DNA of 26,140 nucleotides from Bilabrum cf. latius. Taxonomy: Eukaryota > Bigyra: Bicosoecida > Bigyra > Bicosoecida. How positions within the stretch are numbered: the stretch's first letter is position 1; the number at the start of each line of letters is the position of its first letter. The stretch is from positions 1 through 26,140 of the forward strand of contig CBCXTV010000036.1 of assembly GCA_965178125.1 (NCBI GenBank). Reading direction: 5' to 3'. The notes below the pieces were generated by a model that did not search any database, was not told where the DNA came from, and saw only the letters and a list, made by a program, of their open reading frames with translations. Positions 8,730 to 17,399 of the stretch are shown one piece after another. The position numbers and the translations under genes are program-made.

Positions 8730-9581
8730 TCAACGCGGAGACCACGAGTCGTCATCGCTCCAAGCCTCGCGTCCAGACAGACGAACAAGCCCGCGCCATG
8801 CCTCATCGTAAAGATCCCTCTCGAAAACCCTGTGCTGCTTCATCGTTCCCAATGACAGAATTTTCTCCGCAGTACAACGCTGCCCCTTCCGCTCCCCGGT
8901 CTCTACAATGAGATCCAACTGCATGCGAAGTGTTCCCGAGATCTTCTTCTTGTTCGCCGCGTTCATAATCGACGTCTTCGGCGCCGCGTCGCGCGCCTTC
9001 TCGCGACAAGCACGACAAGAAATCGCACCCCTGCCGCACGGAGAATCATCGGCATAAAGCGTGCGCTGCACGCGACGTACGAGACGATCACGCATACGAT
9101 GATTCAGGTCCGCCATGACACGATTGCAGCCGCAGGAAGAGCATACAAACTCCGCGAGGTCGAAAGCCTTAGAGTCCGACCAAACGACGCACTGTGTGTC
9201 CTGGGGTGCCTCACTGCCGAGCGCTGTTATGAGCACCGCCGGATGGGCCGGCGACTTAGGAAGAAGTCGCGAACCGGGAGGAAACACGCGAGGCCGCTTG
9301 AAACCGACATCTCCGGCAAGAGGCGCAAGCATCATCTCCACCTCGCCCTCCGGGGCGTGCTCGGAGGTCGACGCGGCAACCACGGCCACATACGGTGCAT
9401 CGGCGATACCGACGTAGGCCATCAAGCAATGCACCCACCTTCGGCCCGCGAGCGTACACGGCGCGCCTACCGGAAGCAGAGGCTTCTGAGACCAAGAAAT
9501 GTCTCGTCGGCGCGCGACGCGGCGACGTAAAAGCAAACGACCCGCCGGGTCCCAACCGCGGCACTGCGGAGACACACACAC
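8730..9581 (-). CDS. CxxC protein of unknown function
   Basis: This predicts 283 residues from the first ATG. An ATG at 9422 (residue 54) is an alternative start and the first ~35 residues look poorly protein-like. Strand-rich sequence (YVAVVAAS, PAVLITALGS, CVVW) comes first. A zinc-ribbon-like pattern follows, CSSC at ~147-150 and CRAC at ~189-192, with Arg-rich sequence between. Then comes a Lys-rich segment (AANKKKISGTLRMQLDLIVETGE) and an acidic, Trp-containing end. The CxxC...CRxC layout resembles that of the two other CxxC proteins in the window, so the three may be related or play related roles. It lies downstream of Rep on the same strand. No enzyme motif was recognised. Confidence 0.6.
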   Translation of the reverse strand: MCVSPQCRGWDPAGRLLLRRRVARRRDISWSQKPLLPVGAPCTLAGRRWVHCLMAYVGIADAPYVAVVAASTSEHAPEGEVEMMLAPLAGDVGFKRPRVFPPGSRLLPKSPAHPAVLITALGSEAPQDTQCVVWSDSKAFDLAEFVCSSCGCNRVMADLNHRMRDRLVRRVQRTLYADDSPCGRGAISCRACREKARDAAPKTSIMNAANKKKISGTLRMQLDLIVETGERKGQRCTAEKILSLGTMKQHRVFERDLYDEAWRGLVRLSGREAWSDDDSWSPR

Positions 9582-9622
9582 ACTTGCAACCCATCAGGCT
9601 GGGTGCCACGTGTGTGTGTGTC
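9571..9622. other. 52-nt hairpin between Rep and the CxxC gene
   Basis: GACACACACACAC (9571-9583) is the exact reverse complement of GTGTGTGTGTGTC (9610-9622). Inside, ACCCA (9589-9593) pairs with TGGGT (9600-9604) around a 6-nt loop. The hairpin overlaps the first codons of the longest version of the CxxC gene and lies 3' of Rep. It could act in RNA processing or be a structured replication feature. The role is unknown. Confidence 0.8.
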
Positions 9623-9826
9623 AGGCAAGCTCCCAATACTAGGCAAGCACTCCCCCGGACGAACGCGACGGACCACATGAAACTTGCGGAATGCCCCCAT
9701 GTAGAAACCACATCCTTTTTGCACACGAAACGCATTGAGGACATTAGACCTTCAGGAGCACCGAAGCGGCTGCCGCTGCGGCTCCGGCGCTCGTGTGAAC
9801 CGGACTGAAAACCTCAGCGGCCGGCG

Positions 9827-12112
9827 TCAGCTCTTCTGCACATCCGTGAGAGACAACAAGTCCTCGTCGAAGTAGAGCCGATCTTTCACCTCCACTTTCG
9901 TACAGTTGTTGTCAAGCCACTCGCGGTCCACCGACTCCGTCACGTCAGAGCCCCACGAATTCGTGCAGATGATCAGGGCGATACCGTGGAGCCACACAGA
10001 GTATGCGAGGCTGTTCGTCTTGCTCTGGCCGAGCAGGGAGGGGTCAAGGCCAGCCTGAAAGACCTGTTTGTTGTTGACGACCCACAGGGCATTTGCCTCG
10101 TCGAACACAATGGCCACATGCCGACTTCGATCGAAGCCACGGAGCGGAGGTTCCACACTGCCCTGACAGTTCACAACAAGAGTCCTTTCGCTCCCGAAGA
10201 GATTCCGCGCGTACACTGTCTTCCCGAACCGGGAGTCCCCCACCAAGACAAGGAACTTGAAGCGCATGTGCGCGAACCACTCCTGACGATAGCTCTCGCG
10301 CCACTTCTCGACTTCGGGCACCACCTTAAAGGGGCGGAGCTTCGTCACTACGTGCACCGCGGCCTGCGCGCACACCTCTCTCCTCTCCGCGGCATTCTGT
10401 ATGTGGAAGTCGATGGCGCGCACTAAGTTCTCGGCGTCCCGACACCGATACGCCACGAGTTCCCTTCTCGCGACGTCCGGATCCATTTTGAAGCGTGCGA
10501 ACAACGCGTGCACGAACTTACCATTGACGACGAAATCGCGTCCGGCTCGGTAGTTCGTGGCGCAAAGCAGCGCACCGACTTTGGGAGCTTGACAATAATA
10601 GTGTAACTCCGACGCGCCACGTTCCTGCGCTTTCGCTGACCGCCCGGAGCCGTACACGACATTCGGCCTGCTGCCGGCCCACATGAAATCCTCCGCCACG
10701 CGACAACGATGCGACTTCTCGGAATCCGTCATGCATACGTGGAAGTGCACCAAGTTTGCGGCGTGCTTGCGGTGCAGGGAGAGCTCCATTTTCATGGACA
10801 GCTGAGGCCACATCATCCGCCGCGCGATGTCCTGCGCCCATGCCTTGAAGGTGGCCCAAAGCTCCACATAGAACGGAGACGCGAGAACCAATCGCCTCAG
10901 GACGCCCCTTGCCACGGATGCCGACATGATGTCGCGCACAGGCTCCTTTTCGACACCCCAGCGACCGTGAAAGGTAAGCATCACGGCCCTTCCCCGCCTC
11001 GTGTTCTTGTCGGACGCAGGCACAATCTCGCCCACGGGCACTGAATGCGATCCCGGATTCCTCACAACTTCGTCCCGCTGCCGCGCAAGCTCCGGGAAGA
11101 GCTCCTCGAAACGAAGCTGGCAAGGAGTGTCCTCCGCCCCCGCAGCCCAGTCTTTCAAGATGCACATGCGGTCACCGGGTACATTGCGAAGCGCCTCCCT
11201 GATGAGGCACCGCTTCCGCTGGTGTGACACCGACGCCGGAAACGCCAACTTGAAATCGTCAGGGAAAACCCGCAGGAGACGATAGATGACACTATCAATA
11301 GGACGAGTCGAAGGCCTTCCAGTCGAGCGCTGCGGCCCAGACGCTCCGGCCGCGGCACGAGCCGCGGGCGGAGGTCCGAGATGAGCCGCAAGACTCGATG
11401 CTGCATCGCCCTCAGCAGGGTCGCACTTCTGCCGAAGACGCCGCCTCTTCACGGGGGGCACGAAATCGGGAAGCATGAGCATCTGCGGTCGCCCCCTCGC
11501 ATCGGGCGCAGAATCCTCGATGGGCAGAACCCCACGGTAACCTTGACTACTCCGCAGAAGCTGCACCGGCAAAAGTACTTCCTCTGACGGGGGTTCCAAA
11601 TTGATGACACCCGCGGCGAGCGCTTCGGAGGCAGCAACGCGGCCAGGAATGTCGCCCTCAACGCTGAGGCCCTCATAAAGGACTCGTTCACCCACTACGC
11701 CGATCTGCCACTGACCGCTCGACTTGCCGTGGGACAACAAGCAGGCTCCCGGATCGCCCTCGCATTCTGCCTCGCATGCGACCTCGCATGAGGCCTCAAT
11801 CATGTCGAGACTGGCGTCGAAGTCGTTCTCCGCATCGTCAAAGCCAAAACTCGGGACAGCGGCCGCGCGCGCTGCAGCCACCGAATTGGAGACACCGAGG
11901 CCACACGAGCACGTTGGGGACGCCTCGGACACCCCTAACAAAGCAGAGGTCGCCGTCGTGGACGCTTCTGACTCCTGGCTTGTGGGGAGGCCATCGCACG
12001 GCACGCAGCTCGCGGAAACCCACGCGGGATCCCAGGAGCAGGATGCGACTCGGGACTTCAGCGACTCGGCAACAGACAAACTCATCGTTTCGCCCTTGAA
12101 CGGAGCCGACAT
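9827..12112 (-). CDS. Rep: HUH endonuclease plus superfamily 3 helicase
   Basis: This predicts 761 residues, far longer than the ~300-400 of typical CRESS-DNA Rep proteins. Residues 1-265 are low-complexity with a basic nuclear-signal-like stretch (VKRRRLRQK, ~221-229). Candidate endonuclease motifs follow: motif I AVMLTFHG (~376-383), an HUH-type VHFHVCM (~455-461) and a motif III candidate HYYCQAPK (~504-511). The helicase has Walker A GDSRFGKT (~625-632), Walker B AIVFDEAN (~667-674) and motif C LIICTNSW (~713-720, with the sensor Asn). Proteins of this type nick a hairpin origin and unwind DNA for rolling-circle replication. Tyr-to-Lys spacing in motif III is wider than the usual YxxK. 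No breaks were seen, so the protein may be functional. The start codon is covered by a palindrome, and iterated repeats and a hairpin lie upstream. Confidence 0.85.
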   Translation of the reverse strand: MSAPFKGETMSLSVAESLKSRVASCSWDPAWVSASCVPCDGLPTSQESEASTTATSALLGVSEASPTCSCGLGVSNSVAAARAAAVPSFGFDDAENDFDASLDMIEASCEVACEAECEGDPGACLLSHGKSSGQWQIGVVGERVLYEGLSVEGDIPGRVAASEALAAGVINLEPPSEEVLLPVQLLRSSQGYRGVLPIEDSAPDARGRPQMLMLPDFVPPVKRRRLRQKCDPAEGDAASSLAAHLGPPPAARAAAGASGPQRSTGRPSTRPIDSVIYRLLRVFPDDFKLAFPASVSHQRKRCLIREALRNVPGDRMCILKDWAAGAEDTPCQLRFEELFPELARQRDEVVRNPGSHSVPVGEIVPASDKNTRRGRAVMLTFHGRWGVEKEPVRDIMSASVARGVLRRLVLASPFYVELWATFKAWAQDIARRMMWPQLSMKMELSLHRKHAANLVHFHVCMTDSEKSHRCRVAEDFMWAGSRPNVVYGSGRSAKAQERGASELHYYCQAPKVGALLCATNYRAGRDFVVNGKFVHALFARFKMDPDVARRELVAYRCRDAENLVRAIDFHIQNAAERREVCAQAAVHVVTKLRPFKVVPEVEKWRESYRQEWFAHMRFKFLVLVGDSRFGKTVYARNLFGSERTLVVNCQGSVEPPLRGFDRSRHVAIVFDEANALWVVNNKQVFQAGLDPSLLGQSKTNSLAYSVWLHGIALIICTNSWGSDVTESVDREWLDNNCTKVEVKDRLYFDEDLLSLTDVQKS

Positions 12113-12128
12113 TATTTGCGCAAATAAT
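12111..12128. promoter_or_regulatory. 18-bp perfect palindrome over the Rep start codon
   Basis: ATTATTTGCGCAAATAAT is its own reverse complement, and its edge contains the first two bases of the Rep ATG read on the minus strand (AATAATG). It is AT-rich in a GC-rich setting. A perfect 18-bp dyad exactly at a start codon suggests an operator, possibly for self-control by Rep, or an RNA hairpin that hides the start. I did not see it elsewhere in the window. Confidence 0.7.
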
Positions 12129-12621
12129 CCTTCGACGAATCGCGGAATGCCTCAAGATAGAACACTTGCCTCCGACACGCAATGCCCAGAATCCTTGCTG
12201 TTCGAAACACCGAAACTGCTGACACGGGACACACATGAGCACCGAGGCAGCTGAGTCTGCAGCTCGTGCCGCCCTGGGCGAGGTAGTACCGCTTCCGAGG
12301 GAAGGATTCTCGAAGCCAACGAAGGAAAGCATGGCGTTGCAATTAGCACGATCACAAACGCACTTCGGAGCCTGCCAGAGAGGATGACCGACCGACCGCC
12401 TTCTCGAACATAGAAACCGGCGAATACCACATGAGGCACGACGTTCCAGGGCATCCGAACCTGCGACATACGCCAAAAAGGCCTCGCCGACAACCTGAAA
12501 TGCACGCGAAATCGACAACCGAACGCCCAAAATCAGCCATCGGAACCCCCCCTCGAGGTAGCGCCTTCGGAGACATTTTCGGCCAGCGAAAAAAATGCGA
12601 AACACGACTGGAGGAGGCGAG

Positions 12622-12766
12622 GTAGTGCTCGGTAGTGCTCGTTTCGCGCGGTTTTTACATAAAAAAATGCCGTTTTTCTGGAAAAAAAAGCTCAAAAACC
12701 CCCAGTTTTTGACACGTAGTGCTCCGATTTTCCTGTAAAATGCAGGATTTTTTCACGGTAGTGCTC
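12622..12766. promoter_or_regulatory. Four GTAGTGCTC iterons upstream of Rep
   Basis: GTAGTGCTC occurs at 12622-12630, 12632-12640, 12716-12724 and 12758-12766, and GTAGTGCGA opens the hairpin at 12803. Steps are 10, 84, 42 and 45 nt. The stretch is rich in A and T runs and holds small dyads, such as CAAAAAC/GTTTTTG at 12693-12711 and CCTG/CAGG at 12732-12746. Iterated short repeats between the Rep gene and a stem-loop match the usual origin layout of CRESS-DNA replicons, where Rep binds the iterons. Confidence 0.75.
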
Positions 12767-12802
12767 CCCTTTTTTCCGCTTTCCCCGACGCCAGGGACCG
12801 AT

Positions 12803-12928
12803 GTAGTGCGATTTTCGGGGGAAGGATTCTTAGTACCTTAGAGGGTACCCCCGAGGGTCGCACTACGTGGGTTTGGGGGGTCTCCTTTCCTCTTATTCTC
12901 GCGTGCACTTTTCTGCGACTGCCCCCCG
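12803..12928. repeat. Hairpin repeat, copy B (candidate Rep origin)
   Basis: Positions 12803-12866 fold into a two-part stem: GTAGTGCGA with TCGCACTAC, then TCGGGGG with CCCCCGA, separated by small internal bulges. The loop of ~26 nt contains TTAGTACCTTA. The canonical TAGTATTAC-type nonamer is absent. The 64-nt hairpin plus flank is repeated at 1358-1489 in the same orientation. The stem itself begins with the iteron core. This position, ~690 nt upstream of the Rep ATG, makes it the best candidate origin or element end. Confidence 0.8.
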
Positions 12929-13288
12929 GACCTTCCGCGCATATCTGCTCGCTCTGATTCTACGGGGGGGCGGGGGTAATCAAGGATTAATGCCAAATTT
13001 GTCTTCCTTTCGTGCCCCTCCCGTTTTTCAAAGTTGTGCATGTCGAGTCTGCCCCTCCCGTGCTCTTGACGACGGTGCTCGCGGACTGAGTGATTTCTGC
13101 CAGCACGTCCCGTGTATGCTGTCCGAGTGCGCGACTCCGCTGGGCAGCCGCATCCGCTGCTTTGTGCTGCTCGGGCTATCTGTGTCCGTCAAGACTGCGC
13201 TGTACTTGACGCTCTGCCCTCTTGCGATGGCTTCTGTGACGCGGGGTCTATCTGTAATCCTCGGTTCTCTGAACACGGGAAGCGCTTC

Positions 13289-13759
13289 TCACAAGGTCGA
13301 CTTCGCCTGGCTCGTTGAGGAGTTGGCGGAGCTGCGTGCTGCGATCTCTTCTTTTTGCACCAACTGCAAGATCTTCCTGTCTAGCACGATTTGGGCGAGC
13401 TCGTCGTCTGTGAGTTTTTTGGCGTTCTTCATGGTGCGCCTTTTCTGCCGGATGGTTTTGCGGATGGCCTTCGTTTTAGCCCGCTGCTCGAGCTTGAGAG
13501 CCTTGCGCTCCTCGGTAAGGCGTGTGATCGCTGCCGTCCACTTGTCGACGAACAAGGGTGTGTCGCCAGGTTCGTCCGTCTTGGCGGTCTTCTCTAGCGC
13601 TTCCATGTGTCCGTCTTTCGGGCAGGGCTCCTCGAAGAACTGCTGCGCATGATCTGGTTTCTGTGATCCTGCCTCCGTCGCTTCGGGTGGCGCCGCTGCA
13701 TCCGCATCTCTAGGGGAGTCGAGCCGCATTGCGTCCTCCGGTTCTGCGTCGCTCGCCAT
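13289..13759 (-). CDS. Basic coiled-coil hypothetical protein
   Basis: This predicts 156 residues from the ATG at 13759. The frame continues upstream to 13993, but that part is Pro/His-rich and less convincing. The first ~60 residues are acidic and Ala/Pro-rich. From ~70 on there is a long charged helix (RLTEERKALKLEQRAK, KAIRKTIRQKRR) followed by KLTDDELAQIVLDRK and a Ser-rich tail. It looks like a coiled coil with a nuclear-signal-like basic core. I recognise the style from repeated families in protist genomes, but no defined function. A decayed copy of its 3' end lies at 226-390. Same strand as all other genes. Confidence 0.65.
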   Translation of the reverse strand: MASDAEPEDAMRLDSPRDADAAAPPEATEAGSQKPDHAQQFFEEPCPKDGHMEALEKTAKTDEPGDTPLFVDKWTAAITRLTEERKALKLEQRAKTKAIRKTIRQKRRTMKNAKKLTDDELAQIVLDRKILQLVQKEEIAARSSANSSTSQAKSTL

Positions 13760-14633
13760 GGGGTGTGCAGTGAGTTTGCTTCCTGAGCGGGCTGCTTTTC
13801 TGTGCGAAGCTTCTGGCAGTTGCTGTATTCCTGGGCCCAAAAAAAACTCAGCGAGAAGTGCTTTCACATGGAGGTGGTGCGGTAAGAAGTGCGCGGGTCC
13901 TTGTAGACTGAAGTGCTTCCTGCGCAGAATGGGAGAAGTTCCACTGCGGGGTCTCTCAGACGCGTCTGCATGAGGAGGTGGGGGGTGCGTCATGGTTGCA
14001 TGCGAGAAGGTGAGCTTCGAGGCGGCGCCTGGGAAAGCCTTTCTGGGTCGTCTGGATGCTGCGAAATTTGCGAAAAAGGGGTCCCAATTTTGGGCCCGTT
14101 TTCGGTGACAATTTCAAGCCTCCCGCATCGTGTTTTCCTCTTGTGTACCCCTTTTTGGGCTCAAAACTGGTCCCGGAAAGTGTGACCTCGAAACTGCGTC
14201 CTTCGCGGTCCTCCCTTTGGCTTCTGGGGCCTCAGGTGTTTCCCTTTTTTCTGTGGGCAGCACTCTTTTTTGCGGAAGGGCGTTCCAGATTTTTGTCTGA
14301 CGATGCCGCTTTAAAAAAGGACTTCTGATGTGGTGCGTGCTGGGTCCTGTCATCTCCAGACTTCCTCCGAGGATGCACACATGAGCGGGAAGAGGACACA
14401 CATTGGAGAAGAACTTCTGGACTTGTGACTCTGAAGCGCTTTGCGACTTTGGCACTGCGTGCTGCCAGCGTTCATGCACCGAGAGCATGCGGATCTCCAC
14501 GTGCTATGCGACTTCCGGAGAGAATGGGACCGATGGAACTATGTGACCCTCCAACTCCGGCGCTCGGCGGCCTTCTGCTGTTGCCTGCGGAGCTTTGTCT
14601 CCTCGCAACGCGCTGTTCCGCGGCATTTCGTCG
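13760..14633. other. Intergenic gap without a recognised gene
   Basis: This lies between the coiled-coil gene and the 3' end of the glycosyltransferase-like gene. It includes T-rich runs such as CCCTTTTTTCTG around 14240. The open frames look like chance. No clear repeat was found. Confidence 0.5.
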
Positions 14634-17195
14634 TCAGGGCTCGTGCTTTACGCCGGGTGCCGGGGTCAGGCGCGCTCTCTTCGAAGGCTGTGCCTCAGTC
14701 CTGTTGGTGGAGGGCGACCTGGAATAGGATGAGGACGATCTGGAGCAGGATCTCGTGTCCTTGTGGCTTACGCTCCTCGCGAGCTTCAACGAATTCCCGT
14801 GGAAGGTCCGCGGAAGGCTCACGTACTCCTCCTCGTCCACGTCATACGGCTCACTGCCCTGCTGCTGCCGCCACTGGTTGATCACAAGCTTGATGAACGT
14901 TTTGCCCCAGCTCCATTCGGAATGACTCTGTGCCTGCTCGGTGAGCCACTTGTTGTATGCGATGTTCACCGTTTTGATGCCCTGCACCGCGGTGTAGAGA
15001 TGCCCCGCGTTGAAGCGGTAACCTCGGTCGTCGGCATCCTGAAGGTTGTACCGGAGCCGGGCGTCCGCATGGCCGATGTCGTCCGAGGGGATGTGCTCGA
15101 AGACCTTTTGGCACTGGCGGCTCACGAACGGGTCGACGATGCACTGCGTGCTTTCCGCGTACTTGATCATGTGCCACATGGCTTCCTCGGCAAACCATTT
15201 GGAATAACTCAAGAGGTTATAGGTCTTGTCCTTGGCCCTTGAGTAGTTGTTCGCAATGTCCCGCAGTGCGGGCGAGTCCAGCACGGCGCGCCTCGTCTGG
15301 CACAGCGGGCCGTTCTTGAGGAGCTGCTTCCTGTTGCTCTTGTGCGGAGCGTACAGAGTTCGGATGACGTCTGGGATCACGGTGTCCGTGGCAGTCCTGC
15401 CCTTAAACATGAAGTGGTTCCAGGCCACGGTCCAGCTCATGATGGGATAGTGCACTTGCATCGGAGGTATGAGCGTGAGGAGGCCCACGGTTTTCGCCAA
15501 GGATGCTCCCCAAGTAATCCAATCATCACTCGGGTTCTTCTCGTCGTGCCTCCTTTTGGGGATCATTTTCGGGAGGAGGAACGTTGGCGTTATGATGCGC
15601 TCCCTGAACTGCTTCGTGAGGTGCTTCATCATGTCCACCCAGACCTGTCCCAGCGGTTTGGTTGTCATGCGGATCACGACGAGGCGCGAGCTGCTGTCCC
15701 CCTTTAGGATGTCTTCCAACTCGTTCTGCAGCGCCTGCTTTGCCTCAAGGATGTAGTACTGGATGCTGTTGTCCTTCCCGCCGTTCATCCACTCCTGCTG
15801 CTCCTCTTGGCATCTCCCCTCGAGGCAATGCGCCGCCAAGTCCCTGTCGTCGCAGAGGACAAGCGCGTGGGTTGAGGGTGGCCACTCCAGCCATGAGGGC
15901 AGCTCGGCCCCCGGCATCTCCGTGTGGAGTTTATCGATCCACTTCTGCTTGACTTGGATCCATCGAGCGGTCTGCCATTTCAAGGGAGGCAGGGTGTTCA
16001 TCTTGGGCCTCTTCATGGCTACCATGTCGAGCATTCTGTCGAGGGTGGGGATGCACATCATCGGCTGCACCACGTGGATGCGGATGTCTCCGTACCTCAG
16101 GAAGTACGAATACGACCCGCCGCGTTTGTCCTGGAGGAGGTGGACGAACGTGTTGGTTTCGCCGGCGTGCTCGTGAACACCGCACAAGTCTTCGTAGGAG
16201 ATGGGCACGCGCTCTGTTTTTTCCCAGACGAGGACAACCCCCCAACTCAGGGCCGCGCACACGGACATCACGACGGACAATGTGTTTAATCGCTCGCCAA
16301 GAGTCCAGTCGTCACTCGGGTCGATCATTATGTACGGTTTCATACTGTGCCCTGCATCCGCACTTCGTCGTCCCGAGCCCCCCCACTCCGTGTCCATGCT
16401 CTCGGGAGTCGATGCGAGGACCGGGCTGGCTGCCAGCACAGATGTCATGCGGAGGCAATCTCCCCACTTCCATACCGGCCCTTGGAACGTGTCGAAGAGG
16501 CGGCGCCAGACGCAGCGTTCGAAGCTTCGGTTCGGGATCCGCATCTTCAGGAGCGCCTTCCTCCCCTCCGGGCTGATGAGATACCACTTTAGGCCCATGC
16601 CGACGTGGTAGGGGACCACAAATGTGTTGTCTACCCAGTGCGCCGGATAGGTCCGCACGTCCAAGAGGCGCTCGCAATTGTGGATGGAGGTGGAGTTTTC
16701 GCGCTGGAGGTTGACCATTCTCGGTGCTTCTGACCCCGCTAACATGGCCATCTGCGTCACCTTGGGGTTTTTCGCGATGGCGTGAAGAACTACGAGTAGC
16801 CGATCCACGCATGCTTCGCGAGGTTCGATATCATCTTCGACAACCATGAGCCATTCCGTCGGCGTGTGGTTCTCAGCCCACAGCCATGCGTTTCGATGGG
16901 ATTGGATCGCCCCAACAGTGGCCGGATTGTATTTGCTCCAGTCCGTTATCTTGCCGGAGAAGATATCCAAGAGGGCCTGGTCTTTGACGATGTCGCGTCC
17001 ATCTGGGTCCCTGTCGGTCTGCGGAAACACTGGATTGGGGAGCCGAAGGACCGCTCCCATGTGCTCGTGGAGTTCTCGCGCCCCTTTTTTTTGTCGCCAC
17101 TCCTCGAAGCGGGACTCTTCCCTGCAGATCAGCAGACATGTCATCTTCCCGAGGTCCTGGCGATGGTGTCCGAATTGCGCCTGGAAGCCCGACAT
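14634..17195 (-). CDS. Large glycosyltransferase-like protein (GT25-like head)
   Basis: This predicts 853 residues from the ATG at 17195. The frame opens at 17366, and ATG 17144 (MTCLLICREESRFEEW) begins the recognisable part. Residues ~18-260 resemble glycosyltransferase family 25: an opening strand, then GAIQSHRNAWLW (~96-107) and EWLMVVEDDIEP (~114-125) with the EDD acidic motif that binds metal and nucleotide sugar. From ~286 a second module (IMIDPSDDWTLGERLNTL, VVLVWEKT) looks like a NodZ/fucosyltransferase-type fold, with less certainty. A third part (NPSDDWITWGASL) ends in a Ser/Arg-rich tail (SCSRSSSSYSRSPS) with a basic KRAR motif, suggesting a nuclear location. Fragments of this gene are abundant in the mosaic at 21.9-24.5 kb. 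Substrate unknown. Confidence 0.7.
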   Translation of the reverse strand: MSGFQAQFGHHRQDLGKMTCLLICREESRFEEWRQKKGARELHEHMGAVLRLPNPVFPQTDRDPDGRDIVKDQALLDIFSGKITDWSKYNPATVGAIQSHRNAWLWAENHTPTEWLMVVEDDIEPREACVDRLLVVLHAIAKNPKVTQMAMLAGSEAPRMVNLQRENSTSIHNCERLLDVRTYPAHWVDNTFVVPYHVGMGLKWYLISPEGRKALLKMRIPNRSFERCVWRRLFDTFQGPVWKWGDCLRMTSVLAASPVLASTPESMDTEWGGSGRRSADAGHSMKPYIMIDPSDDWTLGERLNTLSVVMSVCAALSWGVVLVWEKTERVPISYEDLCGVHEHAGETNTFVHLLQDKRGGSYSYFLRYGDIRIHVVQPMMCIPTLDRMLDMVAMKRPKMNTLPPLKWQTARWIQVKQKWIDKLHTEMPGAELPSWLEWPPSTHALVLCDDRDLAAHCLEGRCQEEQQEWMNGGKDNSIQYYILEAKQALQNELEDILKGDSSSRLVVIRMTTKPLGQVWVDMMKHLTKQFRERIITPTFLLPKMIPKRRHDEKNPSDDWITWGASLAKTVGLLTLIPPMQVHYPIMSWTVAWNHFMFKGRTATDTVIPDVIRTLYAPHKSNRKQLLKNGPLCQTRRAVLDSPALRDIANNYSRAKDKTYNLLSYSKWFAEEAMWHMIKYAESTQCIVDPFVSRQCQKVFEHIPSDDIGHADARLRYNLQDADDRGYRFNAGHLYTAVQGIKTVNIAYNKWLTEQAQSHSEWSWGKTFIKLVINQWRQQQGSEPYDVDEEEYVSLPRTFHGNSLKLARSVSHKDTRSCSRSSSSYSRSPSTNRTEAQPSKRARLTPAPGVKHEP

Positions 17196-17399
17196 CTCCA
17201 GAGACGGGAAATGGCATGCGCTGTGTGTCCAGCGGCGATCTTGCACTTCTGCTCCCGAAACTCGCGAATGCAGGATCCGGGAACATGAGCCTTGAAGGCG
17301 GCGGATTTTTGGATGGGGACACCCGCGTCCTCTCTTCGCGAGCTTCGTCCTGATCCGATGCCCCAATTGAGCGCTCGACAGCAGGAACGATGAGGAACC

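Noticed and set aside
11838-12695. 285-residue minus-strand frame overlapping the Rep 5' end and origin region
   Set aside because: It runs through iteron-side noncoding sequence and the Rep N-terminus in another frame, with no domain. Rep explains the region better.
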